This document shows, one piece after another, positions 25,815 through 33,753 of a DNA stretch of 64,000 nucleotides (positions are counted from its first letter, which is position 1; each line of letters starts with the position of its first letter). The DNA is taken from assembly GCA_001897525.1 (NCBI GenBank), contig MKTB01000033.1:62001-126000 (forward strand). The letters are read 5' to 3'. Both the position numbers and the translations under genes were made by a program. The notes below the pieces were generated by a model. It ran no database searches, had not been told where the DNA came from, and saw nothing but the letters and a program-made list of their open reading frames with translations. Source of the DNA: Bacteroidetes bacterium 43-16 (lineage in GTDB: Bacteria; Bacteroidota; Bacteroidia; Chitinophagales; Chitinophagaceae).

Positions 25815-26156
25815 ATGGACATTACACCAGAAATCTCCTGGGCCGATTTTGAAAAAATTGACATGAGGGTGGGCACGATCATCCAGGCAGAAATATTTAA
25901 GGAAGCCAAAAAACCTGCCTATAAAATAATGGTTGATTTCGGGGAATTCGGTATCCGCAAATCTTCGGCACAGGTTACGCGCCTGTATCAGCCGGAAGAG
26001 CTGATCGGTAAGCAAGTCATTGCCGTACTTAATTTCCCGCCTAAGCAGATCGCTAATCTTAAAAGTGAATGCCTGATCATGGGAGTGGTTGATGGTGCTG
26101 ATGTAACCCTGATCGGTCCCGGTAAACCCGTGGCAAACGGGCTCAGGATTGGCTAA
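25815..26156 (+). CDS. csaA: CsaA-type tRNA-binding protein
   Basis: The protein has 113 residues and forms a single tRNA-binding (EMAP-like OB) domain. DFEKIDMRVGTIIQAE, KPAYKIMVDFGEFGIRKSSAQ and VIAVLNFPPKQIANLKSECL match CsaA closely. CsaA has been described as a secretion-linked chaperone and as a tRNA-binding protein; its role in Bacteroidota is not settled. Stop codon and length are normal. It converges with the following secreted-protein gene. Confidence 0.93.
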   Translation: MDITPEISWADFEKIDMRVGTIIQAEIFKEAKKPAYKIMVDFGEFGIRKSSAQVTRLYQPEELIGKQVIAVLNFPPKQIANLKSECLIMGVVDGADVTLIGPGKPVANGLRIG

Positions 26157-26159
26157 GTT

Positions 26160-26642
26160 TTAATTGCCCTGGAAATAATAGGTTAAGCGCTCCGCTCCTT
26201 TAAGATGTAAAGCGGTGTTGGATAATTTAAACGGGCCGTGGTTGCATACTTTGCACAGCTTGAAAGAGGGTGGTGCTGCGGTGGCTAATTCACGTACATA
26301 ACCGGGCATTTTGAAATCGAAAGTACGTACCGACCTGGAGCGCCCTTCTTCAATCGTGTTTTGCCAGAGCGTGCCCAGGGGAGCTTCAGCACCGGGTTTG
26401 TAGCAATAGCCAAACATGCTGACGATCGTATGAGGGGTGTAAAAAGGATAAATGCCTGAAGTTATAGGATGAAAGGAACCTTCGGCATAAACGAACTGGG
26501 GCTTAGGCATATTAAATGCAGCTTTGGCGATACCTTTTTCATTATCACATTTAAAGCCGACTTTTTCATAAGAGAAATATTTAGCCTGTACCGATAGGGA
26601 TAGGCCAAACAACAGCGAAAGAAGGATAATGTAGCTTTTCAT
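26160..26642 (-). CDS. Secreted protein of unknown function
   Basis: The protein has 160 residues with a Sec signal peptide (MKSYIILLSLLFGLSLSVQA, cleaved about residue 20). The mature part has five cysteines (FKCDNEK, FGYCYKPG, LCKVCNHG), suggesting disulfide bonds in the periplasm. No domain is recognised. A perfect minus-strand -7 box at 26688-26695 precedes it. It diverges from the TauE-family gene. Confidence 0.7.
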   Translation of the reverse strand: MKSYIILLSLLFGLSLSVQAKYFSYEKVGFKCDNEKGIAKAAFNMPKPQFVYAEGSFHPITSGIYPFYTPHTIVSMFGYCYKPGAEAPLGTLWQNTIEEGRSRSVRTFDFKMPGYVRELATAAPPSFKLCKVCNHGPFKLSNTALHLKGAERLTYYFQGN

Positions 26643-26687
26643 CCGTTTTTGTTTTACTTTACATTAAGTTTAACGTATTCTTGACCA

Positions 26688-26695
26688 CAAAAGTA
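26688..26695 (-). promoter_or_regulatory. -7 box (TACTTTTG) for the secreted protein gene
   Basis: Minus-strand perfect TAnnTTTG, 46 bases before the ATG at 26642. No -33 match was found. Confidence 0.45.
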
Positions 26696-26737
26696 TACGA
26701 AAATTATAGATAATTTATCCTTTTTTTAATAAAACTA

Positions 26738-26745
26738 TACCTTTG
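26738..26745 (+). promoter_or_regulatory. -7 box (TACCTTTG) giving a near-leaderless mRNA for the TauE gene
   Basis: TACCTTTG ends 6 bases before the ATG at 26751. The expected start site, about 7 bases after the box, falls on the ATG itself. Confidence 0.55.
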
Positions 26746-26750
26746 CCCGG

Positions 26751-27608
26751 ATGAATGAAATCAACTTCTCAATCATTTTGCTTGTCGGATCTATACTGGC
26801 AGGCTTTATAGGTGCACTTACCGGACTTGGCGGGGGCATCATAATCGTACCCTTGCTCACCTTAGGCCTGGGCGTACCCATGAAGTATGCCGTAGCAGCA
26901 TCCCTGATCTCTGTGATAGGAACTTCCAGTGGTGCAGCTGCCGCTTACCTGAAAGAGGGGATCACCAATATGAAAGTAGGGATGTTCCTGCAGATAGCGA
27001 CCACTATAGGTGCGATACTGGGGGCCGTAATGGTCATCCTGGTAGATATACCTGTAGATATGATTGGCATCACTTTCGGACTTGTATTGCTGATCACCGC
27101 TGTGCTCACGGCCCAGAAAAAGCCGGATCACCTGCAGCCTGTAGTGCCGGGATCTGTGGCAGAAAAGCTGCAGCTCAACGGTACTTTCCCGCGCAATGGC
27201 GAAATGATCAGTTATGGTGCCAGCAATCCTTTCCTGGGATCTGTGGTGATGGCTGTAGCTGGATTTCTTTCCGGCCTGCTGGGTGTAGGGGGAGGCGTAT
27301 TCAAAGTACTGGCCATGGATAATATCATGCGCCTGCCGTTCAAAGTGTCTACTACGACCAGTAATTTCATGATCGGGGTAACGGCGCTTGCCAGCAGCAT
27401 TATCTATTTTGCAGGCGGTTATGTAGTGCCGCAGATCGTGGCCCCTATTCTTATCGGGATCATTCTGGGTGCTATGCTGGGCTCAAAGGTTTTGGTGAAG
27501 ATCAATGTAAGTTTATTAAAAAGAATTTTTGCCATCGTCGTAGCTATTATAGCCGTGTATATGATCTATAATGGTTATGTAGGCAATTTTAGTGCAAAGC
27601 ATAAATAG
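26751..27608 (+). CDS. TauE/SafE family sulfite/anion exporter
   Basis: This 285-residue inner-membrane protein has about eight helices in two homologous halves. GFIGALTGLGGGIIIVPLL and GFLSGLLGVGGGVFKVLAM are the paired family signatures. Members export organic or sulfur anions such as sulfite or sulfoacetate; the substrate here is not evident. It is followed one base after its stop by a DUF1634 gene, a common partnership. The promoter places the transcript start at the ATG. Confidence 0.93.
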   Translation: MNEINFSIILLVGSILAGFIGALTGLGGGIIIVPLLTLGLGVPMKYAVAASLISVIGTSSGAAAAYLKEGITNMKVGMFLQIATTIGAILGAVMVILVDIPVDMIGITFGLVLLITAVLTAQKKPDHLQPVVPGSVAEKLQLNGTFPRNGEMISYGASNPFLGSVVMAVAGFLSGLLGVGGGVFKVLAMDNIMRLPFKVSTTTSNFMIGVTALASSIIYFAGGYVVPQIVAPILIGIILGAMLGSKVLVKINVSLLKRIFAIVVAIIAVYMIYNGYVGNFSAKHK

Positions 27609-27609
27609 C

Positions 27610-27993
27610 ATGGAAGAAAATAAAGCACAGAAAAGAGATTTGGAAACTTTAGTAGGCAATACACTCCGGTATGGGGTGTGGATCTCTTTTGCACTTTCTG
27701 CGATCGGCCTGGTCTGGTTATTGTTCCTTCATCCGGAATCTGCTTTTGCACCGGAGGCATTGCCGCTGGTGCCGGAGAAATTCTCTTTTGGGGCAATGAT
27801 CAAAGGATTGAGTGCCTTTAATCCTGCACAGATCGCAATGCTCGGCAGCCTGGTATTATTGCTGACCCCCTTGTTAAGGGTTGTTTTTGCCTTATTCGGC
27901 TATTGGAAAACGGGTAATAAACTTTATACCTTTATCACCCTTACTGTATTGGTAATCATCTGGATCAGCGTTTTGATCGGGGTGACACATTAA
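27610..27993 (+). CDS. DUF1634 membrane protein
   Basis: The ATG at 27610 (MEENKAQKRDLETLVGN) directly follows the TauE stop; the alternative at 27592 would overlap that gene. The protein has 127 residues with three membrane helices (about 20-40, 72-93 and 105-125), the DUF1634 pattern. These proteins are usually encoded next to TauE-family exporters and may form a complex with them; the function is unproven. Confidence 0.88.
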   Translation: MEENKAQKRDLETLVGNTLRYGVWISFALSAIGLVWLLFLHPESAFAPEALPLVPEKFSFGAMIKGLSAFNPAQIAMLGSLVLLLTPLLRVVFALFGYWKTGNKLYTFITLTVLVIIWISVLIGVTH

Positions 27994-28004
27994 TTGTGAA
28001 TTAT

Positions 28005-28143
28005 TAATGGTGAATTATTAATTGTAAGTACGTAATCGTAAATTGTAAGCAGGGAATTGTAAACCGACAGCTAATCATTAACCACTTATCACTCATCACT
28101 TATCACTTATCACTTATCACTCATCATTAATAATTAACCATTA
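28005..28143. repeat. Inverted repeat enclosing tandem 7-base repeats
   Basis: The arms are TAATGGTGAATTATTAAT (28005-28022) and its inverted copy (28126-28143), matching at 17 of 18 bases. Inside, six tandem units of CACTTAT/CACTCAT run from 28083 to 28124. A second GTAAATTGTAAG-like pair lies between. It fills the space between the convergent DUF1634 and ribE genes and may fold as a bidirectional terminator or represent a small inserted repeat. Confidence 0.65.
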
Positions 28144-28144
28144 C

Positions 28145-28738
28145 CTACAGTTCCTTCAATTGCTCTCTGCGGAGGAAATATTTACCTAAAATGTCAAATT
28201 CCAGGTTAACGGCATCTCCTGCCTGCATATAATGAAATCCGGTATGCTCAAAAGTATATGGGATAATGGCTACCTGGAAAGTCGTCTTGCTTACATTAAA
28301 TGCCGTAAGGCTTACCCCGTTGATACACACAGAGCCTTTCTCGATCATTAAGGGCGCAAAAGATTCCATAAAGCTGAACGTGATCAGGTGGCTGCCGTCC
28401 CTGGCTTCTACCTGCTCACATCTTCCGGTGCCGTCCACATGTCCTTGTACTACGTGCCCGTCGAGGCGCGTGCCCAGTTGCAGGGCCAGTTCCAGGTTCA
28501 CAGATTTGCCGGAGGTCCATTGTGCCAGGGTTGTTTTCTGTAAGGTTTCCTCAATAGCCGTAACTTTATAATCACCGTCGCCTATGGACACTACCGTGAG
28601 GCAGACCCCGTCATGGGCTACCGACTGGTCGATGGATAACTCGCTGTATAAGGGAGATTGAATGGTGAAATGTACGTTGCTGCCTTCCTGTTCTACCCGG
28701 CTGATGGTGCCGGTATGCTTGATAATTCCTGTAAACAT
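28145..28738 (-). CDS. ribE: Riboflavin synthase, alpha subunit
   Basis: Two molecules of lumazine are dismutated to riboflavin by this enzyme. The start is the ATG at 28738 (MFTGIIKHTG), one base after the preceding gene's stop. The protein has 197 residues and two tandem lumazine-binding barrels: about 1-95 (VAHDGVCLTV) and 97-190 (HVVQGHVDGTG ... VCINGVSLTAF). The N-terminal MFTGI is diagnostic. No FMN riboswitch is visible upstream; translation is probably coupled to the lipoprotein gene. Confidence 0.97.
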   Translation of the reverse strand: MFTGIIKHTGTISRVEQEGSNVHFTIQSPLYSELSIDQSVAHDGVCLTVVSIGDGDYKVTAIEETLQKTTLAQWTSGKSVNLELALQLGTRLDGHVVQGHVDGTGRCEQVEARDGSHLITFSFMESFAPLMIEKGSVCINGVSLTAFNVSKTTFQVAIIPYTFEHTGFHYMQAGDAVNLEFDILGKYFLRREQLKEL

Positions 28739-28739
28739 C

Positions 28740-29309
28740 TTATTGTTTTGTGGCATAGCCTGCATGAAGATAACTACCGTCCGGTACGTTTTCATTCATC
28801 TGGATATGTATCCTGTTTCCTGTTTCTTCAAAAATAACCCGGTACATGCCGGAAATAGTATCTGTAGGGTTGCAGAACAACTGCCCCCCCTCTGTATATT
28901 GAATTAAAGTATCGGTCATGGCAAGACCAAACCGGTTAGCGGTAAGTTTTAAGGTGTTGCCGCTGCAAAAGCCGTTTAAAGTTAATTTGTTCCTGAAGGT
29001 ATCGGTAGCCGGGTTCTGGGCCGTAAAAGTCAGGGTATAGTTTTGTGCACGCACAAAAGTCATGTCGGGCAGGTAGACAGAATCCTGGAAGAGCCAGGTG
29101 CCTTCAAAGAGTTCCGTCGGGTAGATGCAGACCGAGTTGTCCGGTATGCCGGGAAAGCTGTCATTGTAGTTGGCCGCAATAGGATCATTACAATACTTTC
29201 TCGTTAAGCCGAGGTCAGAAGGTGCCGGGTCTTTATACTTTTCACAGGCGATAAAGCCGCTAATGATTGCAAGTGCTGCTATTAATAAGAAGAGTTGAAC
29301 TTTTTTCAT
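28740..29309 (-). CDS. Putative lipoprotein upstream of ribE
   Basis: The ATG at 29309 (MKKVQLFLLIAALAIISGFIAC) gives a lipoprotein signal with lipobox GFIAC. The mature protein of about 168 residues includes two Cys pairs, with motifs RKYCNDPIAANYN and FEGTWLFQDS, a layout common in Bacteroidota lipocalin-like lipoproteins. No defined function. The stop overlaps the ribE start region by one base, so the two genes form an operon. The functional link to riboflavin is not obvious. Confidence 0.72.
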   Translation of the reverse strand: MKKVQLFLLIAALAIISGFIACEKYKDPAPSDLGLTRKYCNDPIAANYNDSFPGIPDNSVCIYPTELFEGTWLFQDSVYLPDMTFVRAQNYTLTFTAQNPATDTFRNKLTLNGFCSGNTLKLTANRFGLAMTDTLIQYTEGGQLFCNPTDTISGMYRVIFEETGNRIHIQMNENVPDGSYLHAGYATKQ

Positions 29310-29393
29310 GAGAACTGGATAACAAAAGTACATGATTACCGCCTTTTTTGCACCTTTTGGGGCAATAATGTAAGCCGGCCTATGATACTATAT

Positions 29394-29431
29394 AAAACGG
29401 GAGGCTGAACAAAATCTTGTTTAGCCTCCCG
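29394..29431 (-). terminator. Terminator after the ArsR-type gene
   Basis: A long stem pairs CGGGAGGC with GCCTCCCG and extends through AACAA / TTGTT. On the minus strand TTTTATA follows. Confidence 0.75.
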
Positions 29432-29455
29432 AAAAAAATTATGGTTTAGAAAAAA

Positions 29456-29824
29456 TTACTTGTGTTTCTCATCAGTAGCAACTAAATCCTGAACGAATTT
29501 AGAAATAGATGCAATACGGCTGGTATTTAAAACATAGTGGATGAATTTACCATCACGTTCCGTGTTCACAATATTCGCTCTGCGCAAAATAGCCAAATGT
29601 TGAGAAGCTACAGACTGTTCCAGTCTTAATTTTACATAGATGTCTGTAACATTCATGCGCTTATGCTCCTCTAGCAATTTGATGATCTGCTGACGCAATT
29701 TGTGATTAATTGCTCTCAATGTCATAGCTGCACTCTTTACGGCAATGTAATCCAACTTTGTCTGCTCTTCTGAGTTGTCATCTTTTCTAATCACCAATGT
29801 ACTGGCTGTGAGTTGTTCCATCAT
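29456..29824 (-). CDS. ArsR-type winged-helix regulator
   Basis: The protein has 122 residues and one winged helix-turn-helix (INHKLRQQIIKLLEEHKRMNVTDIYVKLRLEQSVASQHLAILRRANIV, with wing NTERDGKFIHYVL). The CxC metal motif of ArsR/SmtB sensors is absent, and no cysteine or His pair replaces it, so it probably senses something other than arsenic or zinc. It has its own -7 box and terminator and is monocistronic. The target is unknown. Confidence 0.88.
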   Translation of the reverse strand: MMEQLTASTLVIRKDDNSEEQTKLDYIAVKSAAMTLRAINHKLRQQIIKLLEEHKRMNVTDIYVKLRLEQSVASQHLAILRRANIVNTERDGKFIHYVLNTSRIASISKFVQDLVATDEKHK

Positions 29825-29951
29825 TATATATTTAAATTAAATTGTGTTAATTAATTTTTACTTATGTCAGGTACAGGTGTATTAGTTAAAGGCATCAGTT
29901 TTAAGAGACCAATGTCACAGGAGTGATTGTTAGTTTAAGGTATATTGACAG

Positions 29952-29959
29952 CAAATATA
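29952..29959 (-). promoter_or_regulatory. -7 box (TATATTTG) for the ArsR-type gene
   Basis: The minus-strand match is perfect. It lies about 130 bases before the ATG at 29824, so the gene would have a long leader. The rest of 29825-30122 is AT-rich with no other recognisable element. Confidence 0.45.
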
Positions 29960-30122
29960 TACCAATTAGCTTAAATACTAATATAAAATTTTTATAAAAG
30001 AGTGTAGTAAAATTCCTACAAGATTTTTATCGATTCTATGAAAGCCTTTGCTGTACTTGCTTTCAGCAGATCATTTGAATATTTTAAGAAGGATAAGCAG
30101 GAACTTGAATCTTAAATATTTG

Positions 30123-30770
30123 TTATATTAATATTGTGTTATAGAGGACTTCCAATTCGGAAAGGATCATGGCCGTGGCTCCCCATACGATGGTTTCCTC
30201 ATCTAATTTATAAACGGGCGCTTCCCAAAACATATTATCTCCCAGGGAGGGTATCCTGATCTTTTCTGTTTTCCGGGAAGCAAAAAGGTCTTCCAGACCG
30301 GGGTAGATGATCCGGGCTACTTCATAGTCCGATTTTTGTAAAACCGGCCTTTCCGGTGCAAAACCGATCACTGGTTTGATGAGAAAATTACTGACATTGA
30401 CGAAAAGGGGGCTGAGCTGTCCGGCGATCTCAATAGCGCCTGGGTCTAAATTGATCTCTTCATTCGCTTCGCGCATTGCAGTATGGACAATACTGCTGTC
30501 GCTGAGTTCCCTTTTCCCGCCCGGCAGTGCTATTTGCCCGGAATGGCTGCCTCCGTCATCACTTCTTTGTATGAGTACCAGGTGGGTGCGCGCCTGCTCT
30601 GGGTAGAGCAGGATCAGGACACCACTTTCCCGGGCATTATCAGAGATGCTCAGGGAGGCCTCCGTCCTGAATTTCGGTAACATGAGCTTATGTGCTGCAT
30701 TCCCGGGCAGAGGCCCTTTTAATTTTTGAGCTAATTGTGCTTTCAGTTGTGTCCAGTCTGATGTGTGCAT
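30123..30770 (-). CDS. Nudix hydrolase, CoA pyrophosphatase-like
   Basis: The protein has 215 residues. QIALPGGKRELSDSSIVHTAMREANEEINLD is the Nudix region, and the upstream LIQRSDDGGSHSGQIALPGG resembles the CoA-pyrophosphatase extension (NudL/UPF0035). The REANEE core that binds the metal is intact. The first Glu of the classical box is replaced by Asp/Ser (SDSS). It would hydrolyse CoA or a related nucleotide diphosphate. It stands alone, divergent from the azurin gene. Confidence 0.88.
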   Translation of the reverse strand: MHTSDWTQLKAQLAQKLKGPLPGNAAHKLMLPKFRTEASLSISDNARESGVLILLYPEQARTHLVLIQRSDDGGSHSGQIALPGGKRELSDSSIVHTAMREANEEINLDPGAIEIAGQLSPLFVNVSNFLIKPVIGFAPERPVLQKSDYEVARIIYPGLEDLFASRKTEKIRIPSLGDNMFWEAPVYKLDEETIVWGATAMILSELEVLYNTILI

Positions 30771-30850
30771 AACCGCACAAATATAGCATTAATACATTTG
30801 AGCGGCCGGCAGCCGGTGTTTATTTAACGAATGTCAAAAGATTTAAGCAT

Positions 30851-30858
30851 TAACTTTG
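30851..30858 (+). promoter_or_regulatory. -7 box (TAACTTTG) for the azurin operon
   Basis: A perfect TAnnTTTG 32 bases before the ATG at 30891. It falls inside the longer possible reading that starts at 30831, which argues for the later start. Confidence 0.55.
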
Positions 30859-30890
30859 TCCTCATCAAATCAATCTCTTTTTTTACTATT

Positions 30891-31388
30891 ATGAAGTATT
30901 CTAGCATTACCTTGCTTGCCGCACTTAGCCTGGGCCTTTATTCCTGTGGCGGGGACCTTCCGAAGGGCACAGAAACACCTGAATTTAAAATGGATAAAGA
31001 AGCATCGGTTATGGATACCGTCCTCCACCTGGAAGCAGGCGATGATATGAAATTCAACCGTACGGCTTTCACCATAGCTGCCGGAAAAGAAGTGACTTTA
31101 ACCCTAAAGCACACCGGTAAAATGGAGAAAAATGCTATGGGACATAATGTGGTCATCCTGAAAGCAGGTGAAGAGGTGAGGGCATATGGTAATGAAGCGC
31201 AAAAAGCAAAAGAAGAAGATTATGCACCGCAAAGCCTGGCGGCAAAAGTAATAGCCCATACCAAGCTGATCGGTGGCGGTGAATCTACAGAATTGAAATT
31301 CACTATTGCAGAACCCGGTGAATATCCTTTCCTTTGTAGTTTCCCGGGACATTATCCTATTATGAAAGGAATAATTACGGTTAAATAA
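30891..31388 (+). CDS. Azurin, type I copper lipoprotein
   Basis: The ATG at 30891 gives MKYSSITLLAALSLGLYSC with lipobox GLYSC (Cys19), so the cupredoxin is lipid-anchored. The copper ligands are all present: His85 (MGHNVV), Cys149 (FLCSF), His154 (PGHYP) and Met158. The domain spans about 40-165. Azurins shuttle electrons in the periplasm or at the membrane. The 20-base gap to pepT and the terminator only at 33638 put it first in a four-gene operon with pepT, an FKBP gene and dps. Confidence 0.92.
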   Translation: MKYSSITLLAALSLGLYSCGGDLPKGTETPEFKMDKEASVMDTVLHLEAGDDMKFNRTAFTIAAGKEVTLTLKHTGKMEKNAMGHNVVILKAGEEVRAYGNEAQKAKEEDYAPQSLAAKVIAHTKLIGGGESTELKFTIAEPGEYPFLCSFPGHYPIMKGIITVK

Positions 31389-31408
31389 ATTTATAAAAGA
31401 TATTTAAA

Positions 31409-32650
31409 ATGAAGCAATATAACTTCTCTGCAGGAGAAAGACTGATGCGCTACGTACAGGTAGATACACAAAGCGATCCGTTTTCTGAGGCACAGCCTTC
31501 TACCGAAAAGCAAAAAGACCTCAGCCGTATCCTGGTTGAAGAATTAAAAGCAATAGGTATTACCGATGCAGCACTGGATGAGCATGGTTATGTATATGCC
31601 ACTATTCCTTCAAATATTTCGGAAGAAGTGCCTACGGTTTGCTTTTGTGCACACGTAGACACGGCTCCTGATTGCAGCGGCACTAATGTTAAGCCGATCT
31701 TACACCCGAAATGGGATGGTTCAGATATCGTACTGCCGGATGATAATTCGGTAGTGATCTCTTCCTCCAAACATCCTTATTTAAAAGAAAGGATAGGGGA
31801 CGATATTATTACCGCTTCGGGGCTTACCCTGCTGGGCGCTGATGATAAGGCCGGTGTTGCCGTAATTATGGATATGGCGCAATATTTAATGGAAAACCCG
31901 GAAGTAAAACATGGCCGCATTCGTATCCTGTTCACTCCCGACGAAGAGGTGGGCAGAGGTGTAGATGCTGTGGATATGAAAAGACTGGATGCAGATTTTG
32001 GCTATACACTGGATGGCGGAGAGCGCGGACACCTGGAAGGGGAAAGCTTCTCAGCAGACGGGGTTACTATCAGGATACATGGCGTAAGTGCCCACCCGGG
32101 TTATGCCAAAGATAAACTGGTGAATGCCATAAAAATTGCAGGCGAGTTCCTGGATGCTTTACCTAAAGATAGCTGGAGCCCGGAAACAACAGAGGCCAAA
32201 CAAGGATTTGTACACCCGGTTAATATTAACGGGGCTGCAGAGATCACTACCCTTAATTTCATCATCAGAGATCATGATACCGCTCAGCTTAAGGTCTATG
32301 AAACAAGACTGGAGTATCTGCTGAAAGAAGTGGTAACCAGGCACTCCGGTGCTAAATATGAATTTGTGGTGAAAGAGCAATACCGCAACATGAAAGAGAT
32401 CCTGGACCAGCGCCCTGAGGTGATGGATATAGCAGAGGAAGCCTATAAACTTTCCGGCCTTAATCCGCAAAGGATCAGCATTCGTGGTGGTACCGACGGT
32501 TCCAGGCTTTCCTTTATGGGATTGCCTTGTCCTAATATTTTTACCGGGGAAATGGGCATCCATTCCAAAGAAGAATATTGCAGTGTACAGGATATGCAGA
32601 AAGCGGTTGAGGTATGTGTCAACATTGCCGGTATTGTGGCTAAAAAATAA
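31409..32650 (+). CDS. pepT: Peptidase T (tripeptide aminopeptidase)
   Basis: The protein has 413 residues, M20 family. It removes the N-terminal residue of tripeptides in the cytoplasm with two zinc ions. Ligands are visible in CAHVDTAPD (His, Asp), LGADDKAG (Asp), FTPDEEVGRG (catalytic and metal Glu), YTLDGGERG (Asp) and the C-terminal FTGEMGIHSKEE (His). The length and motif order are those of PepT. It lies second in the operon. Confidence 0.97.
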   Translation: MKQYNFSAGERLMRYVQVDTQSDPFSEAQPSTEKQKDLSRILVEELKAIGITDAALDEHGYVYATIPSNISEEVPTVCFCAHVDTAPDCSGTNVKPILHPKWDGSDIVLPDDNSVVISSSKHPYLKERIGDDIITASGLTLLGADDKAGVAVIMDMAQYLMENPEVKHGRIRILFTPDEEVGRGVDAVDMKRLDADFGYTLDGGERGHLEGESFSADGVTIRIHGVSAHPGYAKDKLVNAIKIAGEFLDALPKDSWSPETTEAKQGFVHPVNINGAAEITTLNFIIRDHDTAQLKVYETRLEYLLKEVVTRHSGAKYEFVVKEQYRNMKEILDQRPEVMDIAEEAYKLSGLNPQRISIRGGTDGSRLSFMGLPCPNIFTGEMGIHSKEEYCSVQDMQKAVEVCVNIAGIVAKK

Positions 32651-32679
32651 TTCTATAACTATTAAAATAAAAAACAAGT

Positions 32680-33114
32680 ATGGGAATTTCGGATATCTTA
32701 TTTCAAAGAAATAAAGAAAAAGCGGAACAAAATTTAAACGAAGGATTAGCCTTCCTGGAACAGAATAAAGCTAATCCTAATGTACAGGTGCTGGAAAGCG
32801 GCCTGCAGTATGAAATCTTACAAGAGGGCGAAGGAGCACATCCTACTGCTACCTCCAGTGTTACCTGTCACTACCACGGTACTACCATTGATGGTAAAGT
32901 ATTTGACAGTTCAGTACAAAGAGGTACTCCGGCTACATTTCCGCTGGATAGAGTGATCTCCGGCTGGACAGAAGGCGTACAATTAATGAAGCAGGGCAGC
33001 AAATTCCGCTTCTTTATTCCTTCACAACTGGCCTATGGCGATCGCCAGGTAGGTAGTGATATAGGCCCTAACAGTACTTTGATCTTCGAAGTAGAGCTGT
33101 TGGGTATTAAATAG
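32680..33114 (+). CDS. FKBP-type peptidyl-prolyl isomerase
   Basis: The protein has 144 residues without a signal peptide, so it acts in the cytoplasm. A short helical N-terminus (about 1-40) precedes the FKBP domain: VTCHYHGTTIDGKVFDSS, VISGWTEGVQLMKQGSKFRFFIPSQLAYG and IGPNSTLIFEVELL. It is similar to the C-terminal halves of FkpA and Mip proteins. The operon with dps suggests a role in stationary-phase or stress protein folding (inference). Confidence 0.93.
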   Translation: MGISDILFQRNKEKAEQNLNEGLAFLEQNKANPNVQVLESGLQYEILQEGEGAHPTATSSVTCHYHGTTIDGKVFDSSVQRGTPATFPLDRVISGWTEGVQLMKQGSKFRFFIPSQLAYGDRQVGSDIGPNSTLIFEVELLGIK

Positions 33115-33132
33115 AACCAAAAACAATTAATT

Positions 33133-33615
33133 ATGAAAACGAATAAGCAAACAAATGCCATTGGCTTGGATCAAAAACAAACTGAAGTTTTAGCCGAAAA
33201 TTTGAATATCTTATTGGCTAACTATTCTGTGTTTTACCAGAATGTGAGGGGTTTTCACTGGAATGTAAAAGGCCAGAAATTTTTTGAATTACATGTAAAG
33301 TTTGAAGAGCTGTACAATGATCTTGTTTTAAAAATAGATGAGATCGCTGAACGTATTCTCACCCTGGGCTATGCTCCGGAGCATAATTTCAGCGTGTACA
33401 CAGGCCTGGCGACCATCAAAGAATCGAAAGAGGTAAATGATGGCCTCAAATGTGTCAGCAATATCCTGGCATCTTTCAAGACGACTATAGAACTGCAAAG
33501 AGCCCTGCTCGACCAGTCTGCCGAGGCGAATGATGAAGGTACCAATGCACTGATGAGTGATTATATCCGCGAACAGGAAAAGCTGGTGTGGATGTATTCT
33601 GCTTACCTGGCTTAG
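33133..33615 (+). CDS. dps: Dps-family DNA-binding ferritin-like protein
   Basis: The protein has 160 residues and four helices. FYQNVRGFHWNVKGQKFFELHVKFEELYND contains the His and Asp/Glu residues of the inter-subunit ferroxidase site. The N-terminus has several Lys residues (MKTNKQTN), which in this family bind DNA. Dps oxidises and stores iron with hydrogen peroxide and protects DNA. It is the last gene of the azurin-pepT-FKBP-dps operon. Confidence 0.95.
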   Translation: MKTNKQTNAIGLDQKQTEVLAENLNILLANYSVFYQNVRGFHWNVKGQKFFELHVKFEELYNDLVLKIDEIAERILTLGYAPEHNFSVYTGLATIKESKEVNDGLKCVSNILASFKTTIELQRALLDQSAEANDEGTNALMSDYIREQEKLVWMYSAYLA

Positions 33616-33637
33616 GTTTTACTTTAAGTACTTAGAT

Positions 33638-33675
33638 AAAATTGCTTTTGAACACCTCGTTCAAAAGCAATTTTT
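33638..33675 (+). terminator. Strong terminator after dps
   Basis: A perfect 16-base stem (33638-33653 with 33659-33674) with a 5-base loop is followed by a run of T. Confidence 0.92.
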
Positions 33676-33753
33676 GTTTTTTGGAGCACTGTTATAGAAA
33701 ATATAATAATAAGGCTTAAATTGGCGTTTCATTTGAAATTTATTGCTGCTTTA

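Noticed and set aside
28083-28124. CRISPR array
   Set aside because: The units are 7 bases long with no spacers and no cas genes.
28739-28800. FMN riboswitch before ribE
   Set aside because: The upstream gene ends one base before the ribE start; no aptamer could fit and none was seen further up.
29456-29824. Arsenic or zinc sensing by the ArsR-type regulator
   Set aside because: No CxC or other metal-ligand cluster is present in the helix.
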